NCBI RefSeq assembly: GCF_002999335.1
Contig: NW_020312750.1
Location: forward strand, 62,001-126,000
Direction of reading: 5' to 3'
Length of the DNA stretch: 64,000 nt
Origin: Cyclospora cayetanensis
Taxonomy: Eukaryota; Apicomplexa; Conoidasida; Eucoccidiorida; Eimeriidae
In this document: in pieces, positions 36,491 through 47,756 of the stretch
Layout of the letters: each line of letters opens with the position of its first letter
Numbering within the stretch: position 1 is the first letter of the stretch
Translations under genes and position numbers: made by a program
The notes under the pieces: generated by a model
Told to the model about the DNA's origin: nothing
What the model saw: the letters and a program-made list of their open reading frames with translations, nothing else
Database searches by the model: none

Positions 36491-38475
36491 TTACACGAGG
36501 AGAACGGCATTGATGCAGCCGTCCAGTTCCGGGTTGTTTGTCACTTGCGCATACTTCGCTGCAAACATCAGCAATGCACGCACTGGAATGCCGCATATAA
36601 GGCGCTCCCAACATTTCTTTGAGAGCTATAGCTCATATTTCGGTAGGAAACCTTGTTTTAAGTACCACGGGAGAAGACTCACCCCATACGACTTTTCCGG
36701 TTTGAGTAACGAGACCCAACTCGCTGACATTCACTTCAATGATCGTACCTGATGAGAATCCAAGAACAGGACATACACACGTCCCATGGCCGCGACGATC
36801 AGTACTTGAAAAGAACCCGAAAAGTGGTCCAACGGTAAGCCAACCGCCAGCTACATCCAACAGTCCCACCAAGCAGCCTGCTAAAGAAACCCCCCAACCA
36901 TGCTGTGCAACTCGTCTCCCGATTCTACCTGGTCCTGGCTGGACCTCATTCCGTGCTTTCCCTCCCCCTCTCGCCATGTGCTTTCCCACCTTTCCCTCTG
37001 CTTGCCTGCCCACAGTTCCTTACCTTTGGTTATAACTCCCAAGGACGTATACAGCTGCGACTGTGGGTTCTTTTTCACACCCACAATGTCCAATTGAAAC
37101 GTTGCCTTGAGCTCTGGATGAGTCACGTGGGCCTTTTTAAAGCGGAGGCCTGTCGGCCTAATGTAGCGCTCAAACTTTGGGGGCTTGCGGGTGAAGTCCT
37201 CTGGGACAAAGCACACCTTGTTCACCACCCTCTTCCACATTTTTTCTGAACAAAAGGAAGAAAGTTAGAGCCAGAGAAATGCAACAGAACTTGAAGATCC
37301 CTAAGAGGCATATAAATTAGAGCGAACGGAGCGTGAGGAAAACGCTGGTGCAAATAAACCACGAAAGGCGTAGACGGACGATGAGGGAATGGCCCAGGCC
37401 ACAAGAGGAACAGTGAAAAGAGGCCAGAAAGCCGACAGGGGGAATCAGAAAAAAGCTCTTGCAACCTCTTTGGAGAAGAACATGATCCAAGGCACATAAA
37501 GAAGAAAGGAGGAATAAGGAGCGAAGGACGGGCAACAGAGGAGGGGACAATCTAGGTTGTAGTGTCGAACCAAGAAAGAGCTCAGTGAATTATCAAATTA
37601 GCATGAAAAGAGCAAATCTAAACAAGCATGTTTCTCACTCTTTCGTTTTCCGCTTCTCAGGACTTTGAACATCTCTTCTTCGGTCATAGCCTTAACCTTG
37701 GGTATCGGGACTTGCCATTTTCCTGCCTTCTCCTTCCTCTTCTGTTTGATCATGTTTGTTAGGACTTTGGTCCTCGAAACGCCTTCCCTGTCTAGGAGGT
37801 AAGAAGGTACTGCACCCTCTGGAACGGCCTCTGGCTCCTTTTGTTTTGCGTCCTTCTCTTCATGCTGCTTGATTGTTTTCTTCATCTGGGCCTTCTCCAC
37901 GAACCTCTTTCTATTGAAGATCTTTGCCTTTATCCCCCGCAGCTTCCTGGCTGTCTGTGAGCGCTTATGAGGAAGGCGCGCTGCTTTCTTCCGCCTGGGA
38001 TGCCACACAAAATGGAAAAGAACAATTTACTCTTTAGACCAACTGTATGCACCAGTCAGAGCAGATGAAAACGAGAAACCAGCAAAGGAGCTCAAACGCA
38101 GATAAGGAAACGGCAACAAGAAGGCAAAAGAACGAAGGAACGCAACAATATAGACTTTGAAGCTACATATGAAATCCATTAAGTGCTCTTCCTTACAGAC
38201 AACAAGGCAAACGTATAAAAGGAAGCGAAAACAGCTGTACGGGATAGCAAGCAAGAGTGATGGGGGGACAAGAGGAGATAGATTCCACGGGCTTGAGCAC
38301 ATCTGATATTATTTGCAGAATCTATGAAACAATTTTACAGACTCAGGATACTCCATAGGTCAAATTGAAAGGAAAAAGCGCAAAGAAGCTAAATTTCTTC
38401 GTACTTTCTTTCCGCGGTGTCCCACCGCTCGCCGAAGCGTTTGCGGTGCTGTTCCATGTAATCATTCTGCGGCAT
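36491..38475 (-). CDS. NSA2: Ribosome biogenesis protein NSA2 (TINP1 homologue), complete
   Basis: NSA2 acts in nucleolar and nuclear pre-60S particles, in 27S pre-rRNA processing. Minus-strand exons 38475-38405, 37994-37639, 37245-37024, 36748-36683 and 36558-36491 join in phase and give 260 aa, the same length as the human protein. Recognisable blocks: [143 protein letters not shown] and a C-terminal CINAVLLV. The C-terminal half is an S8e-like fold shared with ribosomal protein eS8. Introns are ordinary GT-AG. Nothing suggests damage; expected to be essential and constitutive. Confidence 0.97.
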
Positions 38476-40029
38476 TTTGAGCTCTGTACTGAAGAAAGGG
38501 GGAGACGCTAGATCGGAGCAAAGTGAAAAAAAGCGACAGAGTGATATACAAGGAAGAACGAATAAGACCACTGGTGTTTCTCCTCCCCTTCTCTGCCCTT
38601 GGTGCTCAGTGACACTTGTTCCTTGTGCGCGAAAGACCTTGGAAAACAAAATTAATATCAAAGGGTCGAAGAGGCCGGGATACACGGCCTCTTCCTCTTT
38701 TTCCTCTCGGCCTTTGCGGGGAGGCAAAAGCTTCTTGTTAGACGCACAGGAAAACTGCTTCAGCCTCCGCGCATCAAAATAATTCGTTTTCCAAAAATAG
38801 TTTGGTTCATTAAAAACAAGTTGATATTGGGCCAAAATACTGAGTTTTCCTGAATCAAAGTGTGTAAGCCCCACCCGTGGCCGCATGCACGTAAACATGC
38901 AAGCGCACATCGAACAAACTCGAGAACCGCAGGTCATACCCACTTTACTACAACGAGCACTAAAATTGGGTGGAATAGGGAAAGCGATATCAAAAAATGC
39001 TGTGGTTTTAGGAGCTCCTGGCTATTTACGCTTGTTCGGGCGCGCTACATGTCAAATGGCCCATTGATTCAGTTGTCCTCACCGAATAGGGTTGCTTTTA
39101 GTGTGCATCAAAAATAAGCACGCAATGCCATCGCAGTGTTCTGTCGTACGAAGCATCCCCCAAGAAGTTAGGAGATTGCTCTACGACGAAGCGAGATGGG
39201 TAGTATGCCCAGCACAGGCCAAGGGCACGAAAGAATATTTATTCTACCTGGGAATACCCCCTTTCACTCCCACTCTAGCTGTTTGCTAGTACTGTGATGA
39301 ACCCACGTTATGTACGTCGAACTGCGGGGACAGAAATATCCTATCCGAAATCAAAATGAAAGCTTAAAATGATCCGCCTCTAAAATGCAGATTCTGTTCT
39401 GCTTTCCACGGCATTCACAGGGTAGCACACTAAACCCTGCAGTCCTCCGCGTGGTTCAGTTGCCTGTTGACCAGCCATCCCTATAGTCAAGGGCCTCTGC
39501 TCATCAAAACCCTTCTACGGACGGTTAGGAATCCAATATTGGCACTTCAAGCAGAAAGTCTCGCATTATTTCGTCACGAATATAATCAGGGGGACTCGGA
39601 GCTTGAGTCTATGCCGTTCGTGGCAGGCAGATCCACTTGAGACATAGCAACACACGCGAGGAAAATAACACTTCAAGCTCGGGCAGCCCCTTCGCCTCGC
39701 ACAGTGCAAAAAAAATACATGTGCCTCTTGAAAAAGGCAGTTCTGAACTTGAGGAAAACCAATAAAATGATCATTAAACGGCAATTAAAAGAAAAGGACT
39801 AAACATCGGGGAACGAAGAGCACCGACACAGCGGTAAAAGCGGAAAGTTAACGGAGCAAACCTCAAACCCTGAAACGTAAACCCTGGACCCTACGGCGCC
39901 TCCCTCTGGTTATGGGATGCCACAAGTCAGGCTGGTATCGCCCCGGATCAAACGTTCCCAACTTTTCGGTTTGTTTTACGGTGAAAAGGGTACATCCCTC
40001 CTCCCACAGACCTGATCACCTGTGGAAAT

Positions 40030-40112
40030 TCCTCTATGCGGAAAAAGCGGGCGACTCTCTTCGCTGTCTGCTGCTGTTCGGTCGCCCTCCTGATACCGAC
40101 AAAAACAGCTAG
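40030..40112 (+). repeat. Dispersed repeat copy A
   Basis: Resembles the reverse complement of 52113-52230. The best block is GGTCGCC followed by TGATACCGACAAAAA, versus GGTCGCC followed by CGATACCGATAAGAAAAAA. Confidence 0.5.
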
Positions 40113-40481
40113 TGAGAGGAAGGCCAAATGCACGGAAACGAAACGGAGACACGCACGGCGGCAGATACACTCAGGTGCTGCCCCTCGAAGGTTAGAGTAG
40201 CAGGAGGCCAGCAACCGAATACAACGGCCCCAAAGGAATAAGCGAACAGGTTCCGTACGCTGCTGTATCATGAAAAAGCAGCTGCTATGCCAGTGGTAGC
40301 AGTGGCAGCTGATGCCGCTGCTAATATCCCTCTTTCTGAAGAGTCAAGGTCCATCCAGCTGCAATGTCATCCACTCATCGCCGTCGTTCAGTATTCCTCC
40401 TTTTGCGGAAGCGTCAAGCAAGGCAGGAAAAAAGCCAGCATGGCACTTACTGAACAGGACAGAGCAGATCAGGACCAAGGG

Positions 40482-40502
40482 CTGCTGCTGCTGCTGCTGC
40501 TG
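40482..40502. repeat. (CTG)7 / (CAG)7 trinucleotide tract
   Basis: A pure trinucleotide run. Such tracts are abundant in coccidian genomes. Not inside a confident gene here. Confidence 0.9.
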
Positions 40503-40918
40503 CGATAACAGCTTCAGCAACGGCAGCAGCGCGAACCGTCCATCCCTTCGGTATGTCTGTATTGTTCCCCGTTTTAGGGGCCGTCCTTTGGTAAGACAAG
40601 AACTGGTCATGTACAACCCTCGATATGAAGAAAATAATGACCAAAATTTACTTGAAAGCATAGCATAGCACGCATGCAGAAGGCGGCACGCTGCGGAAAA
40701 TGCAAGTGTTCATTTGTGACGGAAGTATGCCCCACCGGCAAGCAGCAGTGAACATACGCAAACGGCAAACTGCTGCAAAAACGTAATCAAACAACTTTAC
40801 AGAGACCGCGAAAAGCCAAGAGCCATAAACCCCATCGCGAATGCATGTCCACAGCCCGCATCCGAGGGCTAAGGCACCAGGAACTAGACAAAACGCTTGA
40901 ATCCAAGACCACCACGAC

Positions 40919-41830
40919 TTAGTCGTCGAGTGCAATGTGCGTCAGGTTGACACAGAGGGGATTCGCGCATGCCATGGTGAAGGCCTTTTTCGGCTTCTCC
41001 TGCAATTCATTAAAACTCTCTTCGTCTGAAGGAAAAGCAAGCGAAGATAGAAAAACGGCAGCATAGCCTTGAGAGCACACGCAAAGCGGCCATTCTCGTG
41101 CTCTGGGAAGACCACCAGCAGCATCAGCTGATCGATCCATCGCCCCAGTCACCTAGCACGCATACATCCACCACTCGCTCCTTAAACGTTATGGCCTCTG
41201 TGCTTACCAGCATATAGGAAGACAAGGGTTCTATTGACATATGTCTGCGATTCCTGACTCTCCCCTGGCTTCACCATTCGAATCACCGGGAGATGATCGT
41301 CTTCGGACAGATCTCCGTACCATATGACGCACTGCTTATCATCGCCTAAAACCGGATCGTAGTCTCTGTGAACCCCACTGGCAATCTTCTCTGAAGCAAG
41401 CCACACCGAAAGAGGCCTCTAGCCTCCGAAGCGATGAAGAGAGGGGACGCAGGATCTAGATTTCTTGCTCTAATTTGTGGGAACCGTTATGTGCCTCTAA
41501 TCCCAAACATGCTCTTTCCCCTTCCTGTCTGTATCCGTTGCTCTGCACATCCCCTTTCCCAATTATCTGCGTGTATGCCGAAGTCCTCACTGAGAATCTC
41601 AATCCTCGCTTCTGATGTCTGCCAAAATTCGCGCGCTCTGGGGTGCACGTAGTGCTCCCAAGCTCTACAAAGCGTTGCGATCTCCTCGGGGCTTCGTGGC
41701 TCGAAGGTCTCCTGGGAAGCATAACGATCTGTGAATGCGCTATCACCCTGAAGAAAGAGAAAAACCAACCACACACCAACGTTGTCAGTACGACGGGAAT
41801 CGGCGAATCACCTTCGAGACAAGTGCAGCA
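40919..41830 (-). CDS. Conserved protein with HNH/His-Me-finger-like zinc-binding domain, 5' part unresolved
   Basis: Minus-strand exons in phase: an upstream exon ending at 41812, then 41747-41591, 41390-41208 and 41025-40919 (stop TAA). The C-terminal domain reads QCVIWYGDLSEDDHLPVIRM, then QTYVNRTLVFLYA, then TMACANPLCVNLTHIALDD. This is the layout of HNH_3 / zinc-binding-loop homing-endonuclease domains: CWxWxG at the start and a CxNPxCVNPxHL finger at the end. The residue two positions before the first finger Cys, His in active nucleases, is Met here, so catalysis is doubtful while zinc binding looks intact. The preceding exon has a helical, charged region (FEPRSPEEIATLCRAWEHYV). I think related proteins are widespread in Apicomplexa, but that is from memory. 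Function unknown; chromatin or nucleic-acid binding is inference. Confidence 0.7.
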
Positions 41831-42384
41831 TCTGGACAAGACACTGACAGCTTAACAATGGAACAGTCGTCACATACTCCATTCCTTTATACGAAAAAAA
41901 GCACAAAGCAAGGAAATCAGCAGCCTTACTCTCAAGAGCATCAGAACGACCTACGAAAGGCCTTGCTATGTTCGCTGCTATGTGACCCTGCACTCTTATG
42001 TGCTTTGTACATTCTTAACTCCCCTCGCCACTCCCCTCTACCCTCTACGGTCGCTAACCCCTGATTAGTCGCATGCTCCCCTTCTCCCATCCCATGGCCA
42101 TGTACTGGCCGCCACCAGTCAGAAACACTCTATGCCGCTCTAGGCACGTCGCTCGGCGCTGTCAGGGGTGTTTTAATGGCCCTCCAACATACGCCTGTGT
42201 ACAGGGGCACTTATTCTGAGCTGGTATCCTTGAATGAAACACAAATGTGGATACAAGAAACTACGGAGCTCGCAGTCGCGCATTCAAGACGGATGCAGAA
42301 AATCGGTAGGGGGTTAGGCAATAGGCACATACGTCTGTAAAAGAACATGAAATTATATAAATGCATGTCATGCAATAAGCATAC

Positions 42385-42585
42385 GGATAGGCCCTTGTCT
42401 GTCCGTAGTGCTTTTACCGATGGAGGCCGTACCTCCGAGTTGGAGTATGTGGAGCTCTCTGGCGCTTGCGAGGCTGATCTTTTCTTCCTTTTCTTATTTT
42501 CCTCCTCAGTGCTCCCGAAACCGAAGAGAGCAGCAAAGGGCGTGTTGCTGCAGACCCTACAGTTCCACATTTTCTTGTCTTTTTT
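42385..42585 (-). CDS. Probable exon, possibly 5' part of the HNH-like gene
   Basis: A CAG acceptor at 42586-42588 and a GT donor after 42385 bound a 67-codon frame. It begins with KKDKK and continues WNCRVCSNTPFAALFGFGS, then a KKRKKR basic cluster (possible nuclear localisation signal) and a Ser-rich region. It lies upstream of the HNH-like exons on the same strand. The link between them was not traced. Confidence 0.35.
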
Positions 42586-43928
42586 CTGTGATTTGTCCGG
42601 TTTCTCTCTCGCCTCTCTCTCCCTGTCTGACGGTGGGGAACACCAGAGATACACCAGAGGGAGAGAGAAGGCCCTTTTTCTGCTTTCAAGGGGGAAAACG
42701 ACCACAAGATGTTTAAAGTATAAAAAGAACAACCAGTCAAATTTCGACAACTGCAGCGGCTGCTTCAGCAACAGCAGCCCCAGCAGGCTGTTGCGCGCAA
42801 AACGGTGGCGGCAGCTACCGCTGCGGCGCGGACTGTTACTATTGGGAATGCTAAAACTAGACTTCAAGTTTACCTTATTTATTTGTTGCATTTTGTGTTT
42901 CACTTGAGTTGCAAAGTACGACAAAGGCTGAGTAATGCGTGCTTCCCCGACTGCAGCCCCTAGTTGTGTCTGCATACTGCAGCAACAGGTCAGGCAGTTA
43001 GCCTATCTGTCTTTGACTTTGCTTCACTCTTTAAACACCATATTTTACACTTCGTGCATCCCCGCTGTGCTTGAACTTTGCTGCTTCTGTGAATATGTGA
43101 GTCTAGTGTTGCTACAAAAGAAAATTTCAGCTCCCCAAACTGGGCAATGATCCACCCAAAAAGCAGGGGCCAGAGCCACACGTTGGCCCTGTCTTATACT
43201 CAAAATATACTTATTTATCAATTAATCGAAAGCTAAGCTTTCGCTCCTGCTGGTCGCCTATTCTATTCGTTTGCTGAGCAAACCTACCGTAATACTGCAT
43301 TACAGAAACAACGCTGTGTTCTTGTGTGCTAGAAAAGAGCTAAGCTCGCTACACTGAGGTAGTTCTGCAATAACAGCAATATTTATGTAATAATTATAAA
43401 TAGCTTACTAGGTTGATTGTACATTTATTTACTTGTTTGTACCATGATAGAGTGAGCCCGTTGCAACACGAAACGATATTGTAGTGGATGTAACGCTTCG
43501 TGTGGCGCTCCATGAAGCGCGACCAGCTGCACTCAAAATCTCTTAGCGGCATTAGTATTTTTGCCCAAAAAACCGTGGTTCATAAAATTCGAACTGCCTT
43601 CTCTCTTCGTATATCCCTATCATTGCAGAGTACTGCTAGCCCGGTGAAAATACTCAGTTGTGTATGCTTGTGGGGTACAGGCTTCGTGCTTCCACTTGCG
43701 AATAAGTGACGTGCTTAAAGGGCAAGGCTACGCCTACCTAAGCTATCTAACTTCCTACGTGTAGGCAACTAGGAGGGACGCGGCAGGGGAGGGTTGGAGT
43801 TCTATAGGATGGAGCGTTCCATCTAAGGTCTCCGTAGGCAGATACTTAACTTCAGATGTAACAAACCCATACTAAAATGTTGCTGATCGCCTTCTTTCAT
43901 ATTTCCTGCCCGTTGCTTCTCTCGTTTG

Positions 43929-44111
43929 TCACTGCAACTTACATGAGAGGAGGGACATAGCTACGGTGCAGCCCCACAAACTCCCTAAGCACTTGGAGCA
44001 TTCATAGCCATTTACACATAGAACCTGGCGCACCAGCACAGAGCATTGGGTCTTCTTATGTCGAGATAACGGCACTATTCGGTAAATAAGACACACGAAA
44101 AGCCAAACCAA
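43929..44111 (-). repeat. Dispersed repeat, LTR/3'-tail copy 2
   Basis: Homologous to 8161-8343, with the same orientation relative to the integrase fragments of its element. Similarity continues patchily to about 44720, matching 8380-9060; for example GAAGTTCCCGCCC at 8501 corresponds to GAAGAGTTCCCGCCC at 44274. Confidence 0.6.
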
Positions 44112-44797
44112 TCATTCACTTCTCAATCAATTCTTAATCAATAATTGCCGGTGGCAAGAGTGCAAGTGTGACATTGTAGGCTACATCTCCCTCCCCCTTT
44201 CCTCCCTCCCATCCAAAACATACCACTCGTGTTCTGTGCATATACATTGAGACCATCGACGCGCAGGATAGCGGAAGAGTTCCCGCCCTACTTTCATTCC
44301 CAAGAAGACAGAAACCTGGCATCAGGTTGAAAAAGAAAAGCAGAGGTGTGCATCGGCGGGCAAAGTGAAATCGACGGGGGAGCAGATACACATACCTGCC
44401 AACGACGAATGAGGATCGAACCAAGACGGCTGAGGCTGCATGATAGCTCGTTGCCATAGGCGCAATTAATGTGTAGGCCTGATGCTACGAAACGGAAGAG
44501 AATAAAATGTGCCAAGGAAGTCTAAATGCAGTCGTTCACTACCGCCTCTGCAGCTCATAGAGCACTAAATACAGCGGCACGTGTGGCATAGTCAATTTCA
44601 AAGCCCCCAAATCGCAAAAGGAGTGTAAGTAAAGTGTATCTCGGAGTGCCTGCGCATCAATCTGAATGTTGGAAAAGCCTTAAGAATAATAAGGAATTCT
44701 TCAAGCGATAAACACAGCTTAAAGCAGCTGTTCCAGGCGGATCATGCGCTGAAAAATGACAATTAGCAAAGAACACGAGAAATTCAGTGTATAGCGT

Positions 44798-45085
44798 CTA
44801 GCAATGGGAGCCAAATAGAGTCGCGAATTCTCCCGCAGGCACGGAAGCCCGCAGTTTCTCCTCCGTCATCCATTGAGGTTGGCGTTTCCTACCCCACCTC
44901 ACCACAAATTTAAATTCAGAAGGTTCTCGGCACTCACCAGGCCTACGCTCCAGCACTTCTGAGGTTTCCTGTACTTCCCCTTTCTCAACACGGGTCACTT
45001 GCCTGCGCCCTAATGTCCACCAATAAGTTGAGGACCCTTGCGTCTTTTCAATGAGATCAGCATTGATAGTTCTGGGGCACCGCAA
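44798..45085 (-). pseudogene. Chromodomain-like C-terminal piece of RE2 integrase
   Basis: An uninterrupted 95-codon frame contains SEVLERRPG, then EFKFVVRWGRKRQPQWMTEEKL. This parallels the chromodomain pattern of a valine-rich strand ending in RW, then Trp and a Glu-rich helix. It lies directly downstream of the integrase core on the same strand, as in chromoviruses. Confidence 0.55.
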
Positions 45086-45419
45086 AGTTTTAGGCCAACC
45101 TATCCAGTAGAAAGAACCATTTGATTATGAAAATATAGAAAGTGGTCCTAACCACTTGCTATCCTGACCGCAGGCTGCTTCGCCTAGCCATCTTCTGGTC
45201 TGCCTCATGAGGCCTTTCACCTTAACGGAACCGAATCTTTAGGCATGCATTACACAGCCGATTATGGCTTATCATAATCTCGCGCTTCCAACTCTCGAGC
45301 TTTGTACGTACACTCGCGATCACTAGGCAGCTGATATTGGATTTTTCCCCGCCGAAAGAGCGGCTGCTAAACCTGGACTACCTAGTAGAGGTCCGGATCG
45401 TACGGGGGATTAGTGTAGA

Positions 45420-45705
45420 TCAGGGATGTGGGAGAGCGACGAGTACATTGGTGTACCGTTGCACCATAGAACCACTTACGCGAGTGAGAAACTTAAGCCA
45501 AACGCTCATCTTCTGTGAGCACATAGATGCAGATGTCCCAGGAGTGTTGTTTGTTCCCGTTATCTGCTCATCTGCCTTGGGGTGGTTTGCAGTGGTCAGG
45601 CTATTATCAAAGCATGAGAGGGCCAAAAAGGCACTTTGGAGAGCGGTAACGAACTTCGGAATCCTATCCGTAAGGATGCCTCTGGGGGATCCACGAATCT
45701 TTTAG
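45420..45705 (-). pseudogene. Integrase core fragment of RE2
   Basis: Near 45,690 the minus strand encodes TDRIPKFVTAL (family SDRDPKFTSxF). It continues to LTTANHPKADEQITGTN, the family STAYHPQTDGQTERxN block with the catalytic Glu region. The copy is interrupted upstream and downstream. Confidence 0.75.
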
Positions 45706-46386
45706 ACATGAACAACGAATAATGGAGCAGCTTTTCCAGGACGTGACCCAGCTGGAGCACCGAATGAATTCGACGATTTATTCAGAGACAGTTGACAACA
45801 GCGTGGATGCTATCCTGACTGTAGTGGGCTAAGCTACACTAAAATATTTTCAACGAGACTAGCAGTAAGCATTAGTTTGAAAAGTTGACTACTTGGCTTT
45901 TCTCTTCTTGTATCCTATTTACTGTAAAGTACTGTTAGCTAGACACATGACGACGCAGTGTGATGCGCCTATTTGCTAGATGCTATCCGACACAAGGAGG
46001 TGAAATGGTGTATGCTTGTAAGCTAGATGATCTGTACAGCTGGCTGTACATGGTTGGACTGCTTCCGCTGTGCAGAGACGCGCATCCTGGCTTACCGTCT
46101 TCCGTGACATAGGAAGCTGTTTGGGGGCGCGGCAGGGGAAGGCAGAGTTTGTACTAATTATGGAGTGAACTATCACCCCGCGACCTTAGATGGAGCGCTA
46201 CAATGCTGCTTGACCTTTGACAGTCTAATAATACAGGATATTCACGCCTTGCAAAGGATCGGTCTCAAAAATTTGTGCCACATCTGCTGCTGTCACTCTG
46301 GGCAACGGACTGCATACTCCTCTCCCGCGGGACGCCTCCTAGGCCATCAAAGAAATGGTAAGAGCTTTTCCACTGATTTATGTTTC

Positions 46387-46700
46387 TCACTGGCGTGAAC
46401 ATACACGATCCTGTGCTCTGCGCAAAGCGACAGTGTGCAGCGAATTCGGTATGTACAAGCGACGGAGTCCCCGCTTCGTTTTGAGCCACAGCAGGCTATC
46501 CTCAATGTGATAATGCTTGACGTTATTTCCATTCCTGATTTCGGAAAAGTTGGATGCATGAGTATTAAAAGCATTATACTCAAATAAGTGTGATGGCCCG
46601 TGAATCGCCACAGAAAAGAGAGGCTGTGCTCCACAAAAGCGAATCACTGGGTCGTCGCGATCGCGCATCGGCAACCACTTTCGCGCTGGTTCCAACATCT
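46387..46700 (-). pseudogene. RNase H end and integrase N-terminal fragment of RE2
   Basis: Minus-strand frames show VVADARSRRPSDSLL (family VVADALSRRP, the end of RNase H). They then show NVKHYHIEDSLLWLKTKRGL and RRLYIPNSL, the spacer that precedes the HHCC zinc finger of gypsy integrases. RE3 has the matching GRPSDSL and NIKHFRFNDGLLCFKT at 60373-60560. Confidence 0.7.
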
Positions 46701-46755
46701 TTAACTATAAAGTCGGCCTGAAGAAAGACACTAAAGACAGCACACAAATGTAGGA

Positions 46756-47025
46756 CTAGCAAAGTTCCAAAATATCTTCGTAAGGCAGAAAAGGCCGAAC
46801 GTCGACCTTGACAAGAAAATGACGCCCATATGAATAGTGCCGGCGCTGTTCGCGCCCCGCCACACCAGATGCAGTTGCTTTCCCTGCACTGGATACCTGT
46901 GCTTGGTTTCCGTGAACTAGTGGACAGAACACAAAACGACTGCGTGTTTCGGAGAACCTGTAGCCTGCTGGGAGAAAATGCCATCCGCCTCTGTCACTAC
47001 CAGAGGTTGTTAGGAGAAACGGCAA
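46756..47025 (-). pseudogene. RNase H fragment of RE2
   Basis: The frame contains GSDRGGWHFLPAG, a Ser/Lys-rich middle part and HYSYGRHFLVKVDVRPF, the family RHYLYGRxFxVxTDHxxL block. Confidence 0.75.
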
Positions 47026-47219
47026 TTACAATTGGGTAGGTAACCCAGCAGACGTCTTTTTGTGGGTATCAGCCTCGTTCGTCGAGGACAGGTTGCGGTT
47101 CTCAAAGTAGAGCACTCGAAAGACAGCTGTCCATGCAAGCAGGACAATGAAATTTTGCTGGTGAGGTGCAAGTCCATATAACTCTGCAACATTTTTCTGG
47201 TCCGTGATGAAAAAGGCCA

Positions 47220-47703
47220 CGATACAATTTCATTCGATTTTTGCCGGACGTGACTCAATTCGTACAGTTGAGATACGGTATCAGGTCGTACGAGTTCAAG
47301 GTCACGTCATTTGGTCTGTACAGAGCTTCAGGCACTTTACGAGCAATGATATAGGGTGCGTTTTCGTCCTATGTCCTCATAGAAGTAATTGTTAGCCTGT
47401 GCGACGTGCCATGGCGCGGGCTCAGTTTCTCACGCCCAGTGTTGGGCAAAGCGTTGAAATTCTTCGCGCATCGTACACAACCAAAGCTCACGTAGTGCGC
47501 TTGTGGTAACCCTACAAGTAAGCCTCTTGAGTACATTCAGAGGTGACAGCAGACGGAAGAAGCCTTAGCCTGTCGAAAATCAAGGCTTTGGAACTTGGCT
47601 GAGAGGGGTTCACAACACCCAAGTAAAGCAGCTCTTCGATAGAGCAAACTACTGTCGAATTTTAGTGGGGACGGCTTCCACCCATATGGCGAGGTTCCTG
47701 GTG

Positions 47704-47756
<53 letters not shown>

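Larger units (their letters stand above)
38476..40918. other. Intergenic region, nothing confident
   Basis: Upstream of NSA2 and downstream of the HNH-like gene. It includes degenerate telomere-like words around 39865-39895 (AAACCCTGAAACGTAAACCCT), a short dispersed repeat at 40030-40112 and a (CTG)7 tract near 40482-40502. Short frames show no family similarity. Confidence 0.4.
43808..47025 (-). mobile_element. Decayed Ty3/gypsy-type LTR retrotransposon (element RE2)
   Basis: Pieces are colinear on the minus strand: RNase H (46756-47025), RNase H end plus integrase zinc-finger region (46387-46700), integrase core (45420-45705), chromodomain-like tail (44798-45085), then the dispersed 3'-tail repeat (43929-44111) and an LTR-like motif at 43808-43842. 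RE1 has the same order and spacing at its 3' end. All coding pieces are interrupted. The 5' half (gag, RT) was not found; it may be lost or overwritten by the plus-strand element RE4 that starts near 47.2 kb. Confidence 0.65.

Noticed and set aside
36739..37249. Pro/Cys-rich plus-strand frames
   Set aside because: They overlap NSA2 exons and introns on the opposite strand and have no family resemblance.
45337..45705. 122-aa open frame on the plus strand
   Set aside because: It is the shadow of the minus-strand integrase fragment (TDRIPKF and NHPKADEQITGTN), which has clear family similarity.
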